Assembly: GCF_048264025.1 (NCBI RefSeq) | Contig: NZ_JBLXDN010000002.1 | Span: forward strand, 1-64,000 | Length of the DNA: 64,000 nt | Reading direction: 5' to 3' | DNA from: Nitrincola sp048264025 | Lineage (GTDB): Bacteria > Pseudomonadota > Gammaproteobacteria > Pseudomonadales > Balneatricaceae | Shown here: positions 1-8,199 of the stretch, one piece after another | How positions within the stretch are numbered: position 1 is the stretch's first letter | How the letters are laid out: every line of letters starts with the position of its first letter | The notes under the pieces: model-generated | What the model was told of the DNA's origin: nothing | What the model saw: only the letters and a program-made list of their open reading frames with translations | The model's database searches: none | Program-made: the position numbers and the translations under genes

Positions 1-88
1 AAATGATCGATACGCGGTTGTTGCTTGTAGTGCTATAAGACAAAGTTAAAACACATCTATTTCTTTTAAGTCCGAGTTGTTCCAGTTT

Positions 89-207
89 TGTCTGGCGACC
101 ATAGAGACGTGGAACCACCTGATCCCATCCCGAACTCAGTAGTGAAACGCGTCATCGCCGATGGTAGTGTGGGGTCTCCCCATGTGAGAGTAGGTCATCG
201 CCAGGCA
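89..207 (+). rRNA. rrf: 5S ribosomal RNA
   Basis: This is a full-length 5S rRNA of about 119 nt. The two ends (TGTCTGGCGA and TCGCCAGGCA) pair to form helix I. The internal blocks CCGAACTCAG, GTGAAAC, GCGCCGATGG-like and GTGGGGTCTCCCCATGTGAGAGTAGG-like sequences match the gammaproteobacterial 5S consensus. The 88 bases before it look like the 23S-5S spacer, so the rest of the rRNA operon should lie just upstream of the window. Ends may be off by one or two bases. Confidence 0.96.
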
Positions 208-218
208 CTTAATACTTA

Positions 219-252
219 AAAAAGGGTCATCCAGAAGGATGGCCCTTTTTTT
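219..252 (+). terminator. Rho-independent terminator of the rRNA operon
   Basis: GGGTCATCC pairs with GGATGGCCC (one G-T wobble) around a 4-nt loop and is followed by a run of T. It lies 12 nt after the 5S gene. Confidence 0.92.
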
Positions 253-375
253 GCTTGCCGCACGCCGGAATGCGCAGGAGCGGCGATGCCTAATAAATGC
301 TATTTCAGCTTTGCTTTTACACATATGAAGGTGTTAAATACTGGCCTTAATCAATCTTGATGGAAACACCCAATA

Positions 376-630
376 ATGTATACAGAAGTGGACATTAGGA
401 AGTTGGCCTGGCAGTGCCGTCGCGGCATGCTGGAGTTGGATATCCTCCTGGAACCCTTTGCTAAAGAGGCTTTCAGTGAGCTTGCGGAAGAAGATCAGGA
501 TCGTTTTGTTAAGTTGCTTGCTTGCGAAGACCAAGACTTGTTTGTTTGGTTTATGGAGCGGGACGTGCCGGAAGATCCAGATCTACAAAGGATTGTGAGG
601 ATAATACTTGAGCGGGTTCAGCCAGCTTAA
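376..630 (+). CDS. sdhE: SdhE/YgfY, FAD assembly factor for succinate dehydrogenase
   Basis: A small cytoplasmic five-helix protein (84 aa, normal for the family) that helps attach FAD covalently to the flavoprotein subunits of succinate dehydrogenase and fumarate reductase. The family signature RGxxE is present at residues 16-20 (RGMLE), and the acidic second half with DQDLFVWFM is typical. In E. coli the same protein was also described as the antitoxin partner (CptB) of YgfX. Its 3' end overlaps ygfX by 23 bp, so the two are almost certainly translationally coupled. nadB follows convergently, the order seen in pseudomonads. Confidence 0.93.
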   Translation: MYTEVDIRKLAWQCRRGMLELDILLEPFAKEAFSELAEEDQDRFVKLLACEDQDLFVWFMERDVPEDPDLQRIVRIILERVQPA

Positions 631-1054
631 TATAAAGGTTAGTGTCTCCAGATCACTCATCTGGGGTCTGGTCTTTGTTCATTTATGTGCCAGCCTCGCT
701 GTTTTGCTGGCGACCATTCCTGTGCCGGTAAAATTTGTTGGCATTATGCTATCTGCACTGCTGTTGTGGCGCTGTTTGTATGAGCTGCTAGTTGCTGATC
801 ACTATATTACTGCGTTGAGCTGTTGTCCGGACGAAGAGTGGTTGCAAATCTATAATCGCAACGGTGATGTGTTTAATGTTGAGTACCTCAATCATTCAGC
901 TTCGTTGCCCTTCTTGCTGGTTCTTTATTTGTCAGTAGAGGGAGGGCACCGGCACTGGTTTCTGGTTCCTCGTGATGCTGTTACGCTTAATGTGTTTCGT
1001 CGTTTGAGAGTGGTTTTGACACATCATCGTACCTTATCGAATCTGGCCAGGTAA
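608..1054 (+). CDS. ygfX: YgfX/CptA-family inner-membrane protein
   Basis: Predicted membrane protein of 148 aa with two adjacent membrane segments (about residues 14-34 and 38-58) and a cytoplasmic C-terminal half. The C-terminal pattern, a basic LRRxRVVL stretch after a 'W.LVPRDA' strand, resembles E. coli YgfX (CptA), reported to interact with cytoskeletal proteins and to pair with SdhE. The start is TTG at 608 inside sdhE; the N-terminus from there aligns well with E. coli YgfX and no ATG lies nearby. The last 68 bp overlap the 3' end of nadB on the other strand. Divergence is high, so the family call rests on position, length, topology and the C-terminal motif. Confidence 0.8.
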   Translation: MSGFSQLNIKVSVSRSLIWGLVFVHLCASLAVLLATIPVPVKFVGIMLSALLLWRCLYELLVADHYITALSCCPDEEWLQIYNRNGDVFNVEYLNHSASLPFLLVLYLSVEGGHRHWFLVPRDAVTLNVFRRLRVVLTHHRTLSNLAR

Positions 1055-2642
1055 AATTGACTGGTGTAATAATCGTATCTGATGCTTCAGTTGTCTGCCC
1101 AGGAAAGTCTTTGGTGAAATGAAGCCCACGGCTTTCTCTGCGTTGCATTGCACAAAGAATAATCAGTTCAGCGACAGTTGCCAGATTGCGCAATTCAATC
1201 AGGTCTCTGCTGATTTTGTAGTTGGAATAATATTCGGCAATTTCTTGCTTTAGTAGATGTATACGATGCTTGGCCCGCTCTAGACGTTTTGTTGTGCGAA
1301 CTATACCGACGTAATCCCACATGAATCGGCGTAACTCATCCCAGTTATGCGAAATAATAACATCTTCATCTGAGTCGGTTACTTGTGATTCATCCCAGTC
1401 TGGTATTTGAACTGTAGTAATGCTTAGTTCCGAAGCCGGGAGGGTCAGTATATGTTGGGCAGCTGATCGACCATAGACTACACATTCAAGTAAGGAGTTT
1501 GATGCGAGTCTATTGGCACCATGCAAACCGGTAAAGGCCGTTTCACCAATGGCATAAAGCCCAGGTATGTCCGTACCCCCAAACTCATTGCTGATGACGC
1601 CTCCACAGGTATAGTGTGCGGCAGGAACAACAGGGATAGGCTCTCGGGTTATGTCTATGCCATATTCCAGGCAGCGCTGATAGATGGTTGGGAAATGTTC
1701 TTTAATAAATACCGCTGGTTTGTGCGAAATATCAAGGTAAACACAGTCGCACCCAAGGCGTTTCATCTCATGGTCAATGGCGCGCGCAACGATGTCTCGT
1801 GGAGCAAGTTCTTCGCGAGAATCAAATTTGTGCATGAATCGGCTGCCATCCGGTAATTTTAATACACCGCCTTCGCCTCGAACCGCTTCGGTAATAAGGA
1901 AGGATTTTGCTTTGGGATGGTAGAGGCAAGTAGGGTGGAACTGGTTGAACTCCATATTGGCAATACGACAGCCCGCACGCCAGGCCATGGCAATGCCATC
2001 GCCGGTAGTGCCATCATTATTGCTGGTATAAAGGTAGGCTTTGGAGGCGCCGCCTGTCGCAAGAATGACAATGGGTGCTTTAAAGGCACTCACTTTGCCG
2101 GTTATGTGATGGAGAACATAAGCACCGATACAGCGGTTTCCTGCAAGCCCAAGTTTACGACGTGTAATCAGGTCAATGGCTATGTGCTGTTCATAAATGT
2201 CGATGTTAGCGTGCGCAAGTGCATTGCGAATTAATACTTCATGCACCGCGCGGCCGGTTGCATCGGCGGCATGAATGATCCGACGGTGAGAGTGTCCGCC
2301 TTCGCGAGTCAGATGATAGCCCTGCTGGTCGCGGGTAAAAGGAACGCCTTGTTCGATGAGCCATTGAATAGCTTGCGGACCATTACGAATGGTATGTTCA
2401 ATAGCAGGTAGTCGACTGAGGTGTGCACCAGCGACCAAGGTGTCCTGAATGTGACTTTCACAATTATCTTCGGGGTCCAGTACTGCTGCAATACCGCCCT
2501 GTGCCAGCCAAGTAGCGCCTGCTTGTAATGTACTTTTGCTGAGCACCGCTATTCGTGCACTGTCTGCCAACTGGAGTGCCAGTGTGAGTCCAGCGGCACC
2601 GCTACCTATTACCAGTACATCATAGTTTTTTGCTTCCGTCAT
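987..2642 (-). CDS. nadB: L-aspartate oxidase
   Basis: FAD enzyme that oxidises L-aspartate to iminoaspartate, the first step of de novo NAD synthesis (partner NadA, not in this window). The protein has 551 aa (E. coli 540). It opens with the Rossmann motif VIGSGAAGL (residues 11-19), has the substrate-loop signature THREGGHSHRR-like segment near residues 113-121, and has the capping-domain pattern RDIVARAIDHEM. The C-terminal helical domain ends with RGLHFT..FP. The last ~20 residues extend past the conserved part and are encoded in the overlap with ygfX. It is divergent from rpoE, with 233 bp between the two starts. Confidence 0.97.
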   Translation of the reverse strand: MTEAKNYDVLVIGSGAAGLTLALQLADSARIAVLSKSTLQAGATWLAQGGIAAVLDPEDNCESHIQDTLVAGAHLSRLPAIEHTIRNGPQAIQWLIEQGVPFTRDQQGYHLTREGGHSHRRIIHAADATGRAVHEVLIRNALAHANIDIYEQHIAIDLITRRKLGLAGNRCIGAYVLHHITGKVSAFKAPIVILATGGASKAYLYTSNNDGTTGDGIAMAWRAGCRIANMEFNQFHPTCLYHPKAKSFLITEAVRGEGGVLKLPDGSRFMHKFDSREELAPRDIVARAIDHEMKRLGCDCVYLDISHKPAVFIKEHFPTIYQRCLEYGIDITREPIPVVPAAHYTCGGVISNEFGGTDIPGLYAIGETAFTGLHGANRLASNSLLECVVYGRSAAQHILTLPASELSITTVQIPDWDESQVTDSDEDVIISHNWDELRRFMWDYVGIVRTTKRLERAKHRIHLLKQEIAEYYSNYKISRDLIELRNLATVAELIILCAMQRRESRGLHFTKDFPGQTTEASDTIITPVNFTWPDSIRYDDVSKPLSNDETH

Positions 2643-2737
2643 GGCTTGGGCCGACTCCTGTAGTGAACGCTCTTTGCATTATGCCGTTACCAGCATTGAT
2701 ACGTTAGTCTTGTTTGTAAAAAAAATAGCTGTTACCG

Positions 2738-2765
2738 GAACTAAGCTGTCTGTGCTGAATCGAAC
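2738..2765 (+). promoter_or_regulatory. Putative sigma-E (RpoE/AlgU) autoregulated promoter
   Basis: GGAACTA (2738-2744), 16-nt spacer, TCGAA (2761-2765). This fits the extracytoplasmic sigma-E consensus GGAACTT-N16-TCTGA with exact spacing. It lies about 110 bp before the rpoE start, where autoregulation by RpoE/AlgU is established in E. coli and Pseudomonas. The -10 match is partial. Confidence 0.55.
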
Positions 2766-2875
2766 TAGAAGAGTTAAAAACTGAGACGCTGGGGTTGAAT
2801 GAAGGCTGGGTTAACCACATACTGAATTTTGTAATGAATGAATAGGTTATATAAACCGGCTCGTAAGGATTCTAA

Positions 2876-3466
2876 GTGTCTAAAGATAGCCAGGTAAGTG
2901 CTGACCAGCTGTTGGTGGAGCGTGTTCAGGCAGGTGACAAAACAGCATTTGATCTGCTGGTAAAAAAATATCAGCACAAGATCATTGGACTCATATCGCG
3001 TTATATATACGACCACCATGAAGCGATGGATGTGGCTCAAGAAGCTTTTATAAAGGCTTATCGTGCCTTACCTAATTTTCGTGGCGATAGTGCGTTTTAT
3101 ACTTGGTTGTATCGAATTGCCATTAATACGGCCAAGAACTATCTGGTAGCGAGAGGGCGACGTCCGCCCGATACCGATATTGATGCGGATGATGCGCAGT
3201 ACTTTGAAGCTGACTCGGATTTAAGACAGATAGAAAATCCTGAGAATGCCTTGTACAGGGATGAATTACAGCGTGTGATCAACCAGGTTTTGGATCGATT
3301 GCCAGAAGACCTCAGGGTGGCGTTGACACTTCGAGAGTTTGAAGGGATGAGTTACGAAGAAATAGCCAAGGTGATGGACTGCCCTGTGGGTACGGTGAGA
3401 TCCCGTATTTTCAGAGCCAGAGAAGCCATAGATAATGAGATAGCACCGCTGCTCAGTACAGTCTGA
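2876..3466 (+). CDS. rpoE: RNA polymerase sigma factor RpoE (AlgU/AlgT)
   Basis: Extracytoplasmic-function sigma factor for envelope stress, 196 aa. Region 2 is the segment with YIYDHHEAMDVAQEAFIKAY followed by FRGDSAFYTWLYRIA (about residues 40-85), the core-binding and -10 reading part. Region 4 is the helix-turn-helix around residues 140-185, with LREFEGMSYEEIA and GTVRSRIFRARE. The GTG start is chosen because TAAGGA lies 8-13 nt upstream and the N-terminus then has the family length. It heads an operon with its anti-sigma factor (31 bp later), rseC and mucD. The upstream GGAACT site suggests autoregulation. Confidence 0.97.
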   Translation: MSKDSQVSADQLLVERVQAGDKTAFDLLVKKYQHKIIGLISRYIYDHHEAMDVAQEAFIKAYRALPNFRGDSAFYTWLYRIAINTAKNYLVARGRRPPDTDIDADDAQYFEADSDLRQIENPENALYRDELQRVINQVLDRLPEDLRVALTLREFEGMSYEEIAKVMDCPVGTVRSRIFRAREAIDNEIAPLLSTV

Positions 3467-3497
3467 GACTAGCGATCTGTAATAGCTGAGGTGACAC

Positions 3498-4346
3498 ATG
3501 AGTGAGCATAATGAATCCCTGTCCGCGCTCATGGATGGTGAAGTAAATGAGCTGGAATTGCGGCGGTTGCTCAAACAGGTCGAGCGAGACCCTGCATTAG
3601 CACAGCAGTGGCAACGATATCAGTTCAGCGCTATGTTGCTGAAAAAAGAGTCTGCTGTGTGGTCTGGTCAGGACTTAAGTAGTCGAGTGATGGTCGCTAT
3701 TTCTGAAAGCGATAGTGTGGCTTCAGAACAGCCAAAACAAGGGTTGTCTGAGAGTGTTTCTGGCAGTTTTTCGGGAATGTACCGTTCGCTTGCCAGTATG
3801 GCTATAGCCGCATCGGTTACCGCAGTTATTATTCTAGGGCCAGGCTGGATCGCAGGTGATGTGCAAACGTCACAACCTCAGCCAGTGATCGCTACTGCGG
3901 CTAGTAGTGTTCCGAGTAATAGCCTGGCTCAGCCGGTGACCTTTGGTAGTCGTCCGATAGCTCCATCGTATCAGGGCTCAATGCTGTCTAGAGACGATGA
4001 TATGATTCGTGCTCCAGAAGGGATGCAGCGTTATATTGATCAGCATTTATCTCTGATGGAGGAGCGTCCCCTGCAGTGGGGATTGTCCTGGTTGCCGGAA
4101 GGTTATCAGAATATTCGTCATCAAGTGACCCAGGCGGGTGAGGTGATGGTGTTCTCTAACGGACATAAAGCCTTTTCAGTCAGTGTGGAACAGCTTGGAA
4201 AGCAAACGCTGCCTGAGGGTGTTACCGATGCAGGAAATTTCATCGCATTAGGGCTGCGCAGTGATGACCGTTTCATTACGGTTGTAGGTGATATGCCTAT
4301 TATGGTGGCTGAGCGTATTGCTACCTCTGTTATCTCCGGACGGTAA
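3498..4346 (+). CDS. rseA: RseA (MucA) anti-sigma-E factor fused to the C-terminal domain of RseB (MucB)
   Basis: Membrane anti-sigma factor of unusual build, 282 aa (P. aeruginosa MucA is about 194). Residues 1-75 are the sigma-E-binding domain (LSALMDGEVNELELRRLL, then WQRYQFSAML). About 98-117 is one membrane helix. The periplasmic part has the RseA-type segment MQRYIDQHL (176-184). From residue 191 the sequence is no longer RseA: WGLSWLPEGY, VFSNGHKAFSVSV and FITVVGDMPIMVAERIA match the conserved blocks of the RseB/MucB C-terminal domain (E. coli W.SWQPKGF, YSDGLFSFSV, ITIVGELPPQTAKRIA). The lipid-sensing N-terminal domain of RseB is absent, and rseC starts 6 bp later, so there is no separate rseB here. 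The domain calls are from motif memory. Confidence 0.88.
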   Translation: MSEHNESLSALMDGEVNELELRRLLKQVERDPALAQQWQRYQFSAMLLKKESAVWSGQDLSSRVMVAISESDSVASEQPKQGLSESVSGSFSGMYRSLASMAIAASVTAVIILGPGWIAGDVQTSQPQPVIATAASSVPSNSLAQPVTFGSRPIAPSYQGSMLSRDDDMIRAPEGMQRYIDQHLSLMEERPLQWGLSWLPEGYQNIRHQVTQAGEVMVFSNGHKAFSVSVEQLGKQTLPEGVTDAGNFIALGLRSDDRFITVVGDMPIMVAERIATSVISGR

Positions 4347-4352
4347 ACCGAC

Positions 4353-4790
4353 GTGTTGGAAGAAGTGGCTCAGGTCAGTGAGGTGCACCCGGATCATCTG
4401 GTGATAGAAACCCGTCGGTTGAGTGCCTGCCAGTCGTGTCAATCCCATGACAATTGTGGCCAGCGAAAACTAGCCGGATTATTCGGTAGCAAACCTGCTT
4501 TCCTCAAAATAGCTAACCCAGAGGGCTTGTCTACTCAGCCTGGTCAGTCTGTCGTGATAGGTTTGCATGAAGGGGCCATACTCAAGTCTTCACTGCTATT
4601 GTATCTGATGCCTTTATTGGTACTTATAGGTGCATCACTGTTGGCCTCTTGGTTTTTTGATCGGGAGTTAATTGTGATTTTGGCAGGTATTACCGGGCTG
4701 TCTGGCGGTTTTTGGTTAGCAAGGATCCTATCTGCAAATTTACTGTCGAATCCAAGCTACTACCCAGTTTTATTGAGAGTGAATAACTAA
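4353..4790 (+). CDS. rseC: RseC/MucC, SoxR-reducing/sigma-E system membrane protein
   Basis: Inner-membrane protein, 145 aa, that in E. coli positively modulates sigma-E and is homologous to RsxC-associated SoxR-reducing components. It has an N-terminal cysteine cluster (Cys26, Cys29, Cys35; C-x2-C-x5-CG, possible metal or Fe-S site) and two membrane helices at about 78-98 and 104-124. The GTG start lies 6 bp after the rseA stop and gives the normal N-terminus (EEVAQVSEVHPDHLVIET). No good Shine-Dalgarno is visible, so translation probably depends on coupling to rseA. Confidence 0.9.
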   Translation: MLEEVAQVSEVHPDHLVIETRRLSACQSCQSHDNCGQRKLAGLFGSKPAFLKIANPEGLSTQPGQSVVIGLHEGAILKSSLLLYLMPLLVLIGASLLASWFFDRELIVILAGITGLSGGFWLARILSANLLSNPSYYPVLLRVNN

Positions 4791-4811
4791 ACGCTGATAT
4801 AAGGTCTCGCT

Positions 4812-6236
4812 ATGAAAAAAGCACAGTCAACTTTCATATTGCTATTGAGTTTGTGGTTGTTGCCAGTACACGCCTGGTCACAGCAGTTGCCTGATTTTAA
4901 AACGCTGGTTAGAGAAGCCGCTCCTGCTGTAGTAAATATCAGTACTGTCCAGAAGGTTCCTGAAGAAAGCCAGGATCCTTTCAGTCAGTTTCGTGGTCCG
5001 GGTGACGAGGATGTGCCCGATATTTTTCGACATTTCTTTCGTGGTTTTCCTGAAATAGCACCTTCACCCCGTCGGGGCACGCCTGCTCCACGCTCACTGG
5101 GCTCTGGCTTTATCATTTCTGCTGATGGTTTTATTTTGACCAATCATCATGTCATTAAAGATGCTGATGAGGTCATTGTGCGGTTAAACGACCGTCGAGA
5201 GATAGAAGCCGAGGTAATTGGTTCCGATGCGCGCTCTGATGTAGCTCTGCTCAAGGTGGAAGCCAGTGATTTGCCTTATGTCGAAATAGGTGAATCTTCA
5301 GCCGTAGAGGTCGGCGAATGGGTGTTGGCTATAGGTTCCCCATTTGGTTTTGATCACAGCGTAACCGCTGGTATTGTGAGTGCCACAGAGCGTTCACTGG
5401 CTAATGACACCTATGTACCGTTTATCCAGACAGATGTGGCGATTAACCCTGGCAATTCAGGAGGGCCCTTATTTAATCTGAATGGTGAGGTCATCGGAAT
5501 TAACTCCCAGATCTATACCCGTTCTGGTGGCTTTATGGGGCTCTCCTTTGCTATTCCGATGGATGTCGCTATGGAGGTCGCAGATCAACTGCGCGAAACG
5601 GGTAGTGTAACCCGTGGTTGGCTTGGCGTGGTTATTCAAGAAGTTAATCGGGATTTGGCTGAGTCTTTCGGGTTGGATAAGCCTGCCGGTGCACTGGTTG
5701 TAAATGTAATGTCCGATAGTCCAGCTCAGGCTGCAGGTCTAAGAGAAGGTGATGTGATCGTGCAGTTTAATGGCAATGATATAGCCTTGTCTTCTGATCT
5801 GCCCCATCAGGTTGGACGCATAAAACCAGGTGAAAAAGTGCGGATTGGTATAGTTCGTGATGGTCGTGGCGAGACGATTACAGCCACCATAGGCGCGTTA
5901 CCCGACGACGACCAGTTGGCTCAAAATGGCCGGGCTCCCTCGGGTGGGCCATCTGCCGATGCCTCACTGGGATTGGTGGTTTCACCCTTAACGCAAGAGC
6001 AGCGTTCAAGCTGGAATCTTAATTCTGGTGTTGTAGTCATGCAGGTGAACGAGGGGCCAGGCGCTGCCGCTGGATTGATCGGCGGTGATGTAATAACCAT
6101 GCTAAATGGTGAGCGCATCGAAATGCCAGAGCAATTTTATCGCGTAGTGTCTGAACTGCCGCAAGACAGGGCTGTGCCTATGCGGATTGTTCGCCGAGGC
6201 AGTGCCATGTTTATCCCCTTGCGACTTACTCCTTAG
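4812..6236 (+). CDS. mucD: Periplasmic serine endoprotease DegP/MucD
   Basis: HtrA-family protease/chaperone that removes misfolded envelope proteins. A Sec signal peptide ends near residue 23 (LLPVHAWSQQ). The trypsin-like domain has the catalytic triad His113 (TNHHV), Asp143 (RSDVALL) and Ser216 (GNSGGPL). Two PDZ domains follow (about 265-350 and 380-465). The 474 aa match MucD of pseudomonads. It closes the rpoE operon 21 bp after rseC, so the protease that relieves the stress is made with the stress sigma factor. A 10-bp hairpin follows at 6261. Confidence 0.96.
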   Translation: MKKAQSTFILLLSLWLLPVHAWSQQLPDFKTLVREAAPAVVNISTVQKVPEESQDPFSQFRGPGDEDVPDIFRHFFRGFPEIAPSPRRGTPAPRSLGSGFIISADGFILTNHHVIKDADEVIVRLNDRREIEAEVIGSDARSDVALLKVEASDLPYVEIGESSAVEVGEWVLAIGSPFGFDHSVTAGIVSATERSLANDTYVPFIQTDVAINPGNSGGPLFNLNGEVIGINSQIYTRSGGFMGLSFAIPMDVAMEVADQLRETGSVTRGWLGVVIQEVNRDLAESFGLDKPAGALVVNVMSDSPAQAAGLREGDVIVQFNGNDIALSSDLPHQVGRIKPGEKVRIGIVRDGRGETITATIGALPDDDQLAQNGRAPSGGPSADASLGLVVSPLTQEQRSSWNLNSGVVVMQVNEGPGAAAGLIGGDVITMLNGERIEMPEQFYRVVSELPQDRAVPMRIVRRGSAMFIPLRLTP

Positions 6237-6260
6237 GGTTACAAAGTGATGGTTTAAGCT

Positions 6261-6288
6261 GATAGCCGCCTCTTGCCGGGCGGCTATC
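6261..6288 (+). terminator. Hairpin terminator after mucD
   Basis: GATAGCCGCC and GGCGGCTATC form a perfect 10-bp stem with an 8-nt loop, followed by a weak T-rich stretch (TAATTGTGTTTG). It separates the rpoE operon from lepA. Confidence 0.7.
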
Positions 6289-6392
6289 TAATTGTGTTTG
6301 TGTAGATGGCTGAAATCGCTGGAATAGGGTAGACTACGGCCCCTGTCCGGGCACTTCTGCCCCTTCCGGAAACTGATTTGAGACACTGACAC

Positions 6393-8192
6393 GTGAGTAA
6401 TCTGGACCATATCCGCAACTTCTCCATTATCGCCCATATCGACCATGGTAAATCTACCTTGGCTGACCGTTTTATCCAGGTCTGCGGTGGCCTGGCTGAG
6501 CGTGAAATGGCAGAACAAGTGTTGGATTCTATGGATATCGAGCGTGAGCGTGGTATCACCATCAAGGCGCAAAGTGTCACACTTAATTACACCGCCAAGG
6601 ATGGTAAAACTTACCAGCTGAATTTTATTGATACCCCCGGGCACGTTGATTTTTCCTATGAAGTATCGCGTTCTTTAGCCGCTTGTGAAGGGGCTTTGTT
6701 GGTCGTCGATGCAGCTCAGGGTGTTGAAGCGCAGTCAGTAGCCAATTGTTATACCGCTATTGAGCAAGGGCTGGAAGTGGTACCTGTACTTAATAAGATG
6801 GATCTTCCTCAAGCGGAACCGGAACGGGTTAAACTTGAGATCGAAGAAGTGATCGGCATTGATGCAACGCATGCTGTCGCCTGTTCTGCCAAAAGTGGCA
6901 TGGGCGTTGATGAGGTGCTGGAAGAGCTGGTGCGACTCGTTCCACCACCTGTGGGTGATCTGGATGCCCCCCTGCAAGCACTGATTATCGACTCCTGGTT
7001 TGATAACTATCTGGGCGTTGTGTCTCTGGTACGAGTCAAGCATGGTCAGTTGCGTAAAAAAGACAAAATTCTGGTGAAATCGACCGGTCAAGTGCATGTC
7101 GTTGACAGTGTTGGTGTTTTCACACCCAAGCGCTTAGTAACCGATTCACTCAAAGCAGGTGAGGTGGGTTTCATTGTTGCTGGTATTAAAGATATCCATG
7201 GCGCACCAGTTGGCGATACGTTGACGCTGTCAAAAACACCTGATGTTGATAGTCTGCCGGGTTTCAAAAAGGTGCAGCCGCAAGTTTATGCTGGCCTATT
7301 CCCCACTAGCTCAGACGATTATGAAGATTTCCGTGAGGCTTTGGATAAACTGACGTTGAACGATGCCTCGCTGTTTTTTGAACCGGAAAGCTCGGATGCG
7401 CTTGGCTTTGGATTCCGCTGTGGCTTCCTTGGCATGCTGCATATGGAAATCATCCAGGAACGTCTGGAGCGCGAATATGATCTCGATCTGGTTACCACCG
7501 CGCCGACCGTTGTGTATGAGGTTGAGCTGAATAATGGTGAAGTCATTTACATCGACAGCCCCTCTAAAATGCCAGATCCTGCAGCCATGAAAGAGATGCG
7601 TGAACCCATAGTGCAAGCCAGTATTTTAGTGCCACAGGACTACTTGGGACAGGTAATCGGATTGTGTGTTGAAAAACGCGGTGTGCAAAAAAACATGCTG
7701 TTTGTCGGCAACCAGGTACAGCTGCATTATGAATTGCCCATGGCAGAAGTGGTGTTGGACTTCTTCGATCGGCTGAAATCGGTCAGTCGTGGCTATGCGT
7801 CGTTGGAATACAACTTTATCCGCTTCGATTCCGCTAAACTATGCCGCTTGGATGTGCTAATCAACGGTGAAAAGGTTGATGCACTGGCTGTCATACTGCA
7901 TAAAGATAATGCGCTGTACAAAGGTCGGGCCTTATGTGAAAAAATGAAAGACCTGATTCCCCGCCAGATGTTTGATGTTGCTATCCAGGCGGCGATTGGC
8001 GGTAAAGTTATTTCGCGTACCACAGTTAAAGCCTTGCGTAAGAACGTCCTTGCCAAGTGTTATGGCGGTGATGTCAGTCGTAAAAAGAAACTGCTGTCCA
8101 AGCAGAAAGAAGGTAAAAAGCGTATGAAGCAGGTTGGGCGAGTCGAGATTCCCCAGGATGCATTCCTTGCCGTATTAAAAGTTGATAACTGA
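6393..8192 (+). CDS. lepA: Elongation factor 4 (LepA), ribosomal back-translocase GTPase
   Basis: Translational GTPase of 599 aa, the exact usual size. G1 is AHIDHGKST (about residues 14-22), the switch II region has DTPGHVDF, and G4 is NKMDLP. Domains II and III follow, then the EF-G-like domain V and the LepA-specific C-terminal domain with KMKDLIPRQMF and the basic SRKKKLLSKQKEGKKRMK tail. The GTG start gives the standard MSNLDHIRNFSIIAHIDHG N-terminus. lepB starts 7 bp after the stop, the widespread lepA-lepB pairing. Confidence 0.98.
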   Translation: MSNLDHIRNFSIIAHIDHGKSTLADRFIQVCGGLAEREMAEQVLDSMDIERERGITIKAQSVTLNYTAKDGKTYQLNFIDTPGHVDFSYEVSRSLAACEGALLVVDAAQGVEAQSVANCYTAIEQGLEVVPVLNKMDLPQAEPERVKLEIEEVIGIDATHAVACSAKSGMGVDEVLEELVRLVPPPVGDLDAPLQALIIDSWFDNYLGVVSLVRVKHGQLRKKDKILVKSTGQVHVVDSVGVFTPKRLVTDSLKAGEVGFIVAGIKDIHGAPVGDTLTLSKTPDVDSLPGFKKVQPQVYAGLFPTSSDDYEDFREALDKLTLNDASLFFEPESSDALGFGFRCGFLGMLHMEIIQERLEREYDLDLVTTAPTVVYEVELNNGEVIYIDSPSKMPDPAAMKEMREPIVQASILVPQDYLGQVIGLCVEKRGVQKNMLFVGNQVQLHYELPMAEVVLDFFDRLKSVSRGYASLEYNFIRFDSAKLCRLDVLINGEKVDALAVILHKDNALYKGRALCEKMKDLIPRQMFDVAIQAAIGGKVISRTTVKALRKNVLAKCYGGDVSRKKKLLSKQKEGKKRMKQVGRVEIPQDAFLAVLKVDN

Positions 8193-8199
8193 GGTTTAC

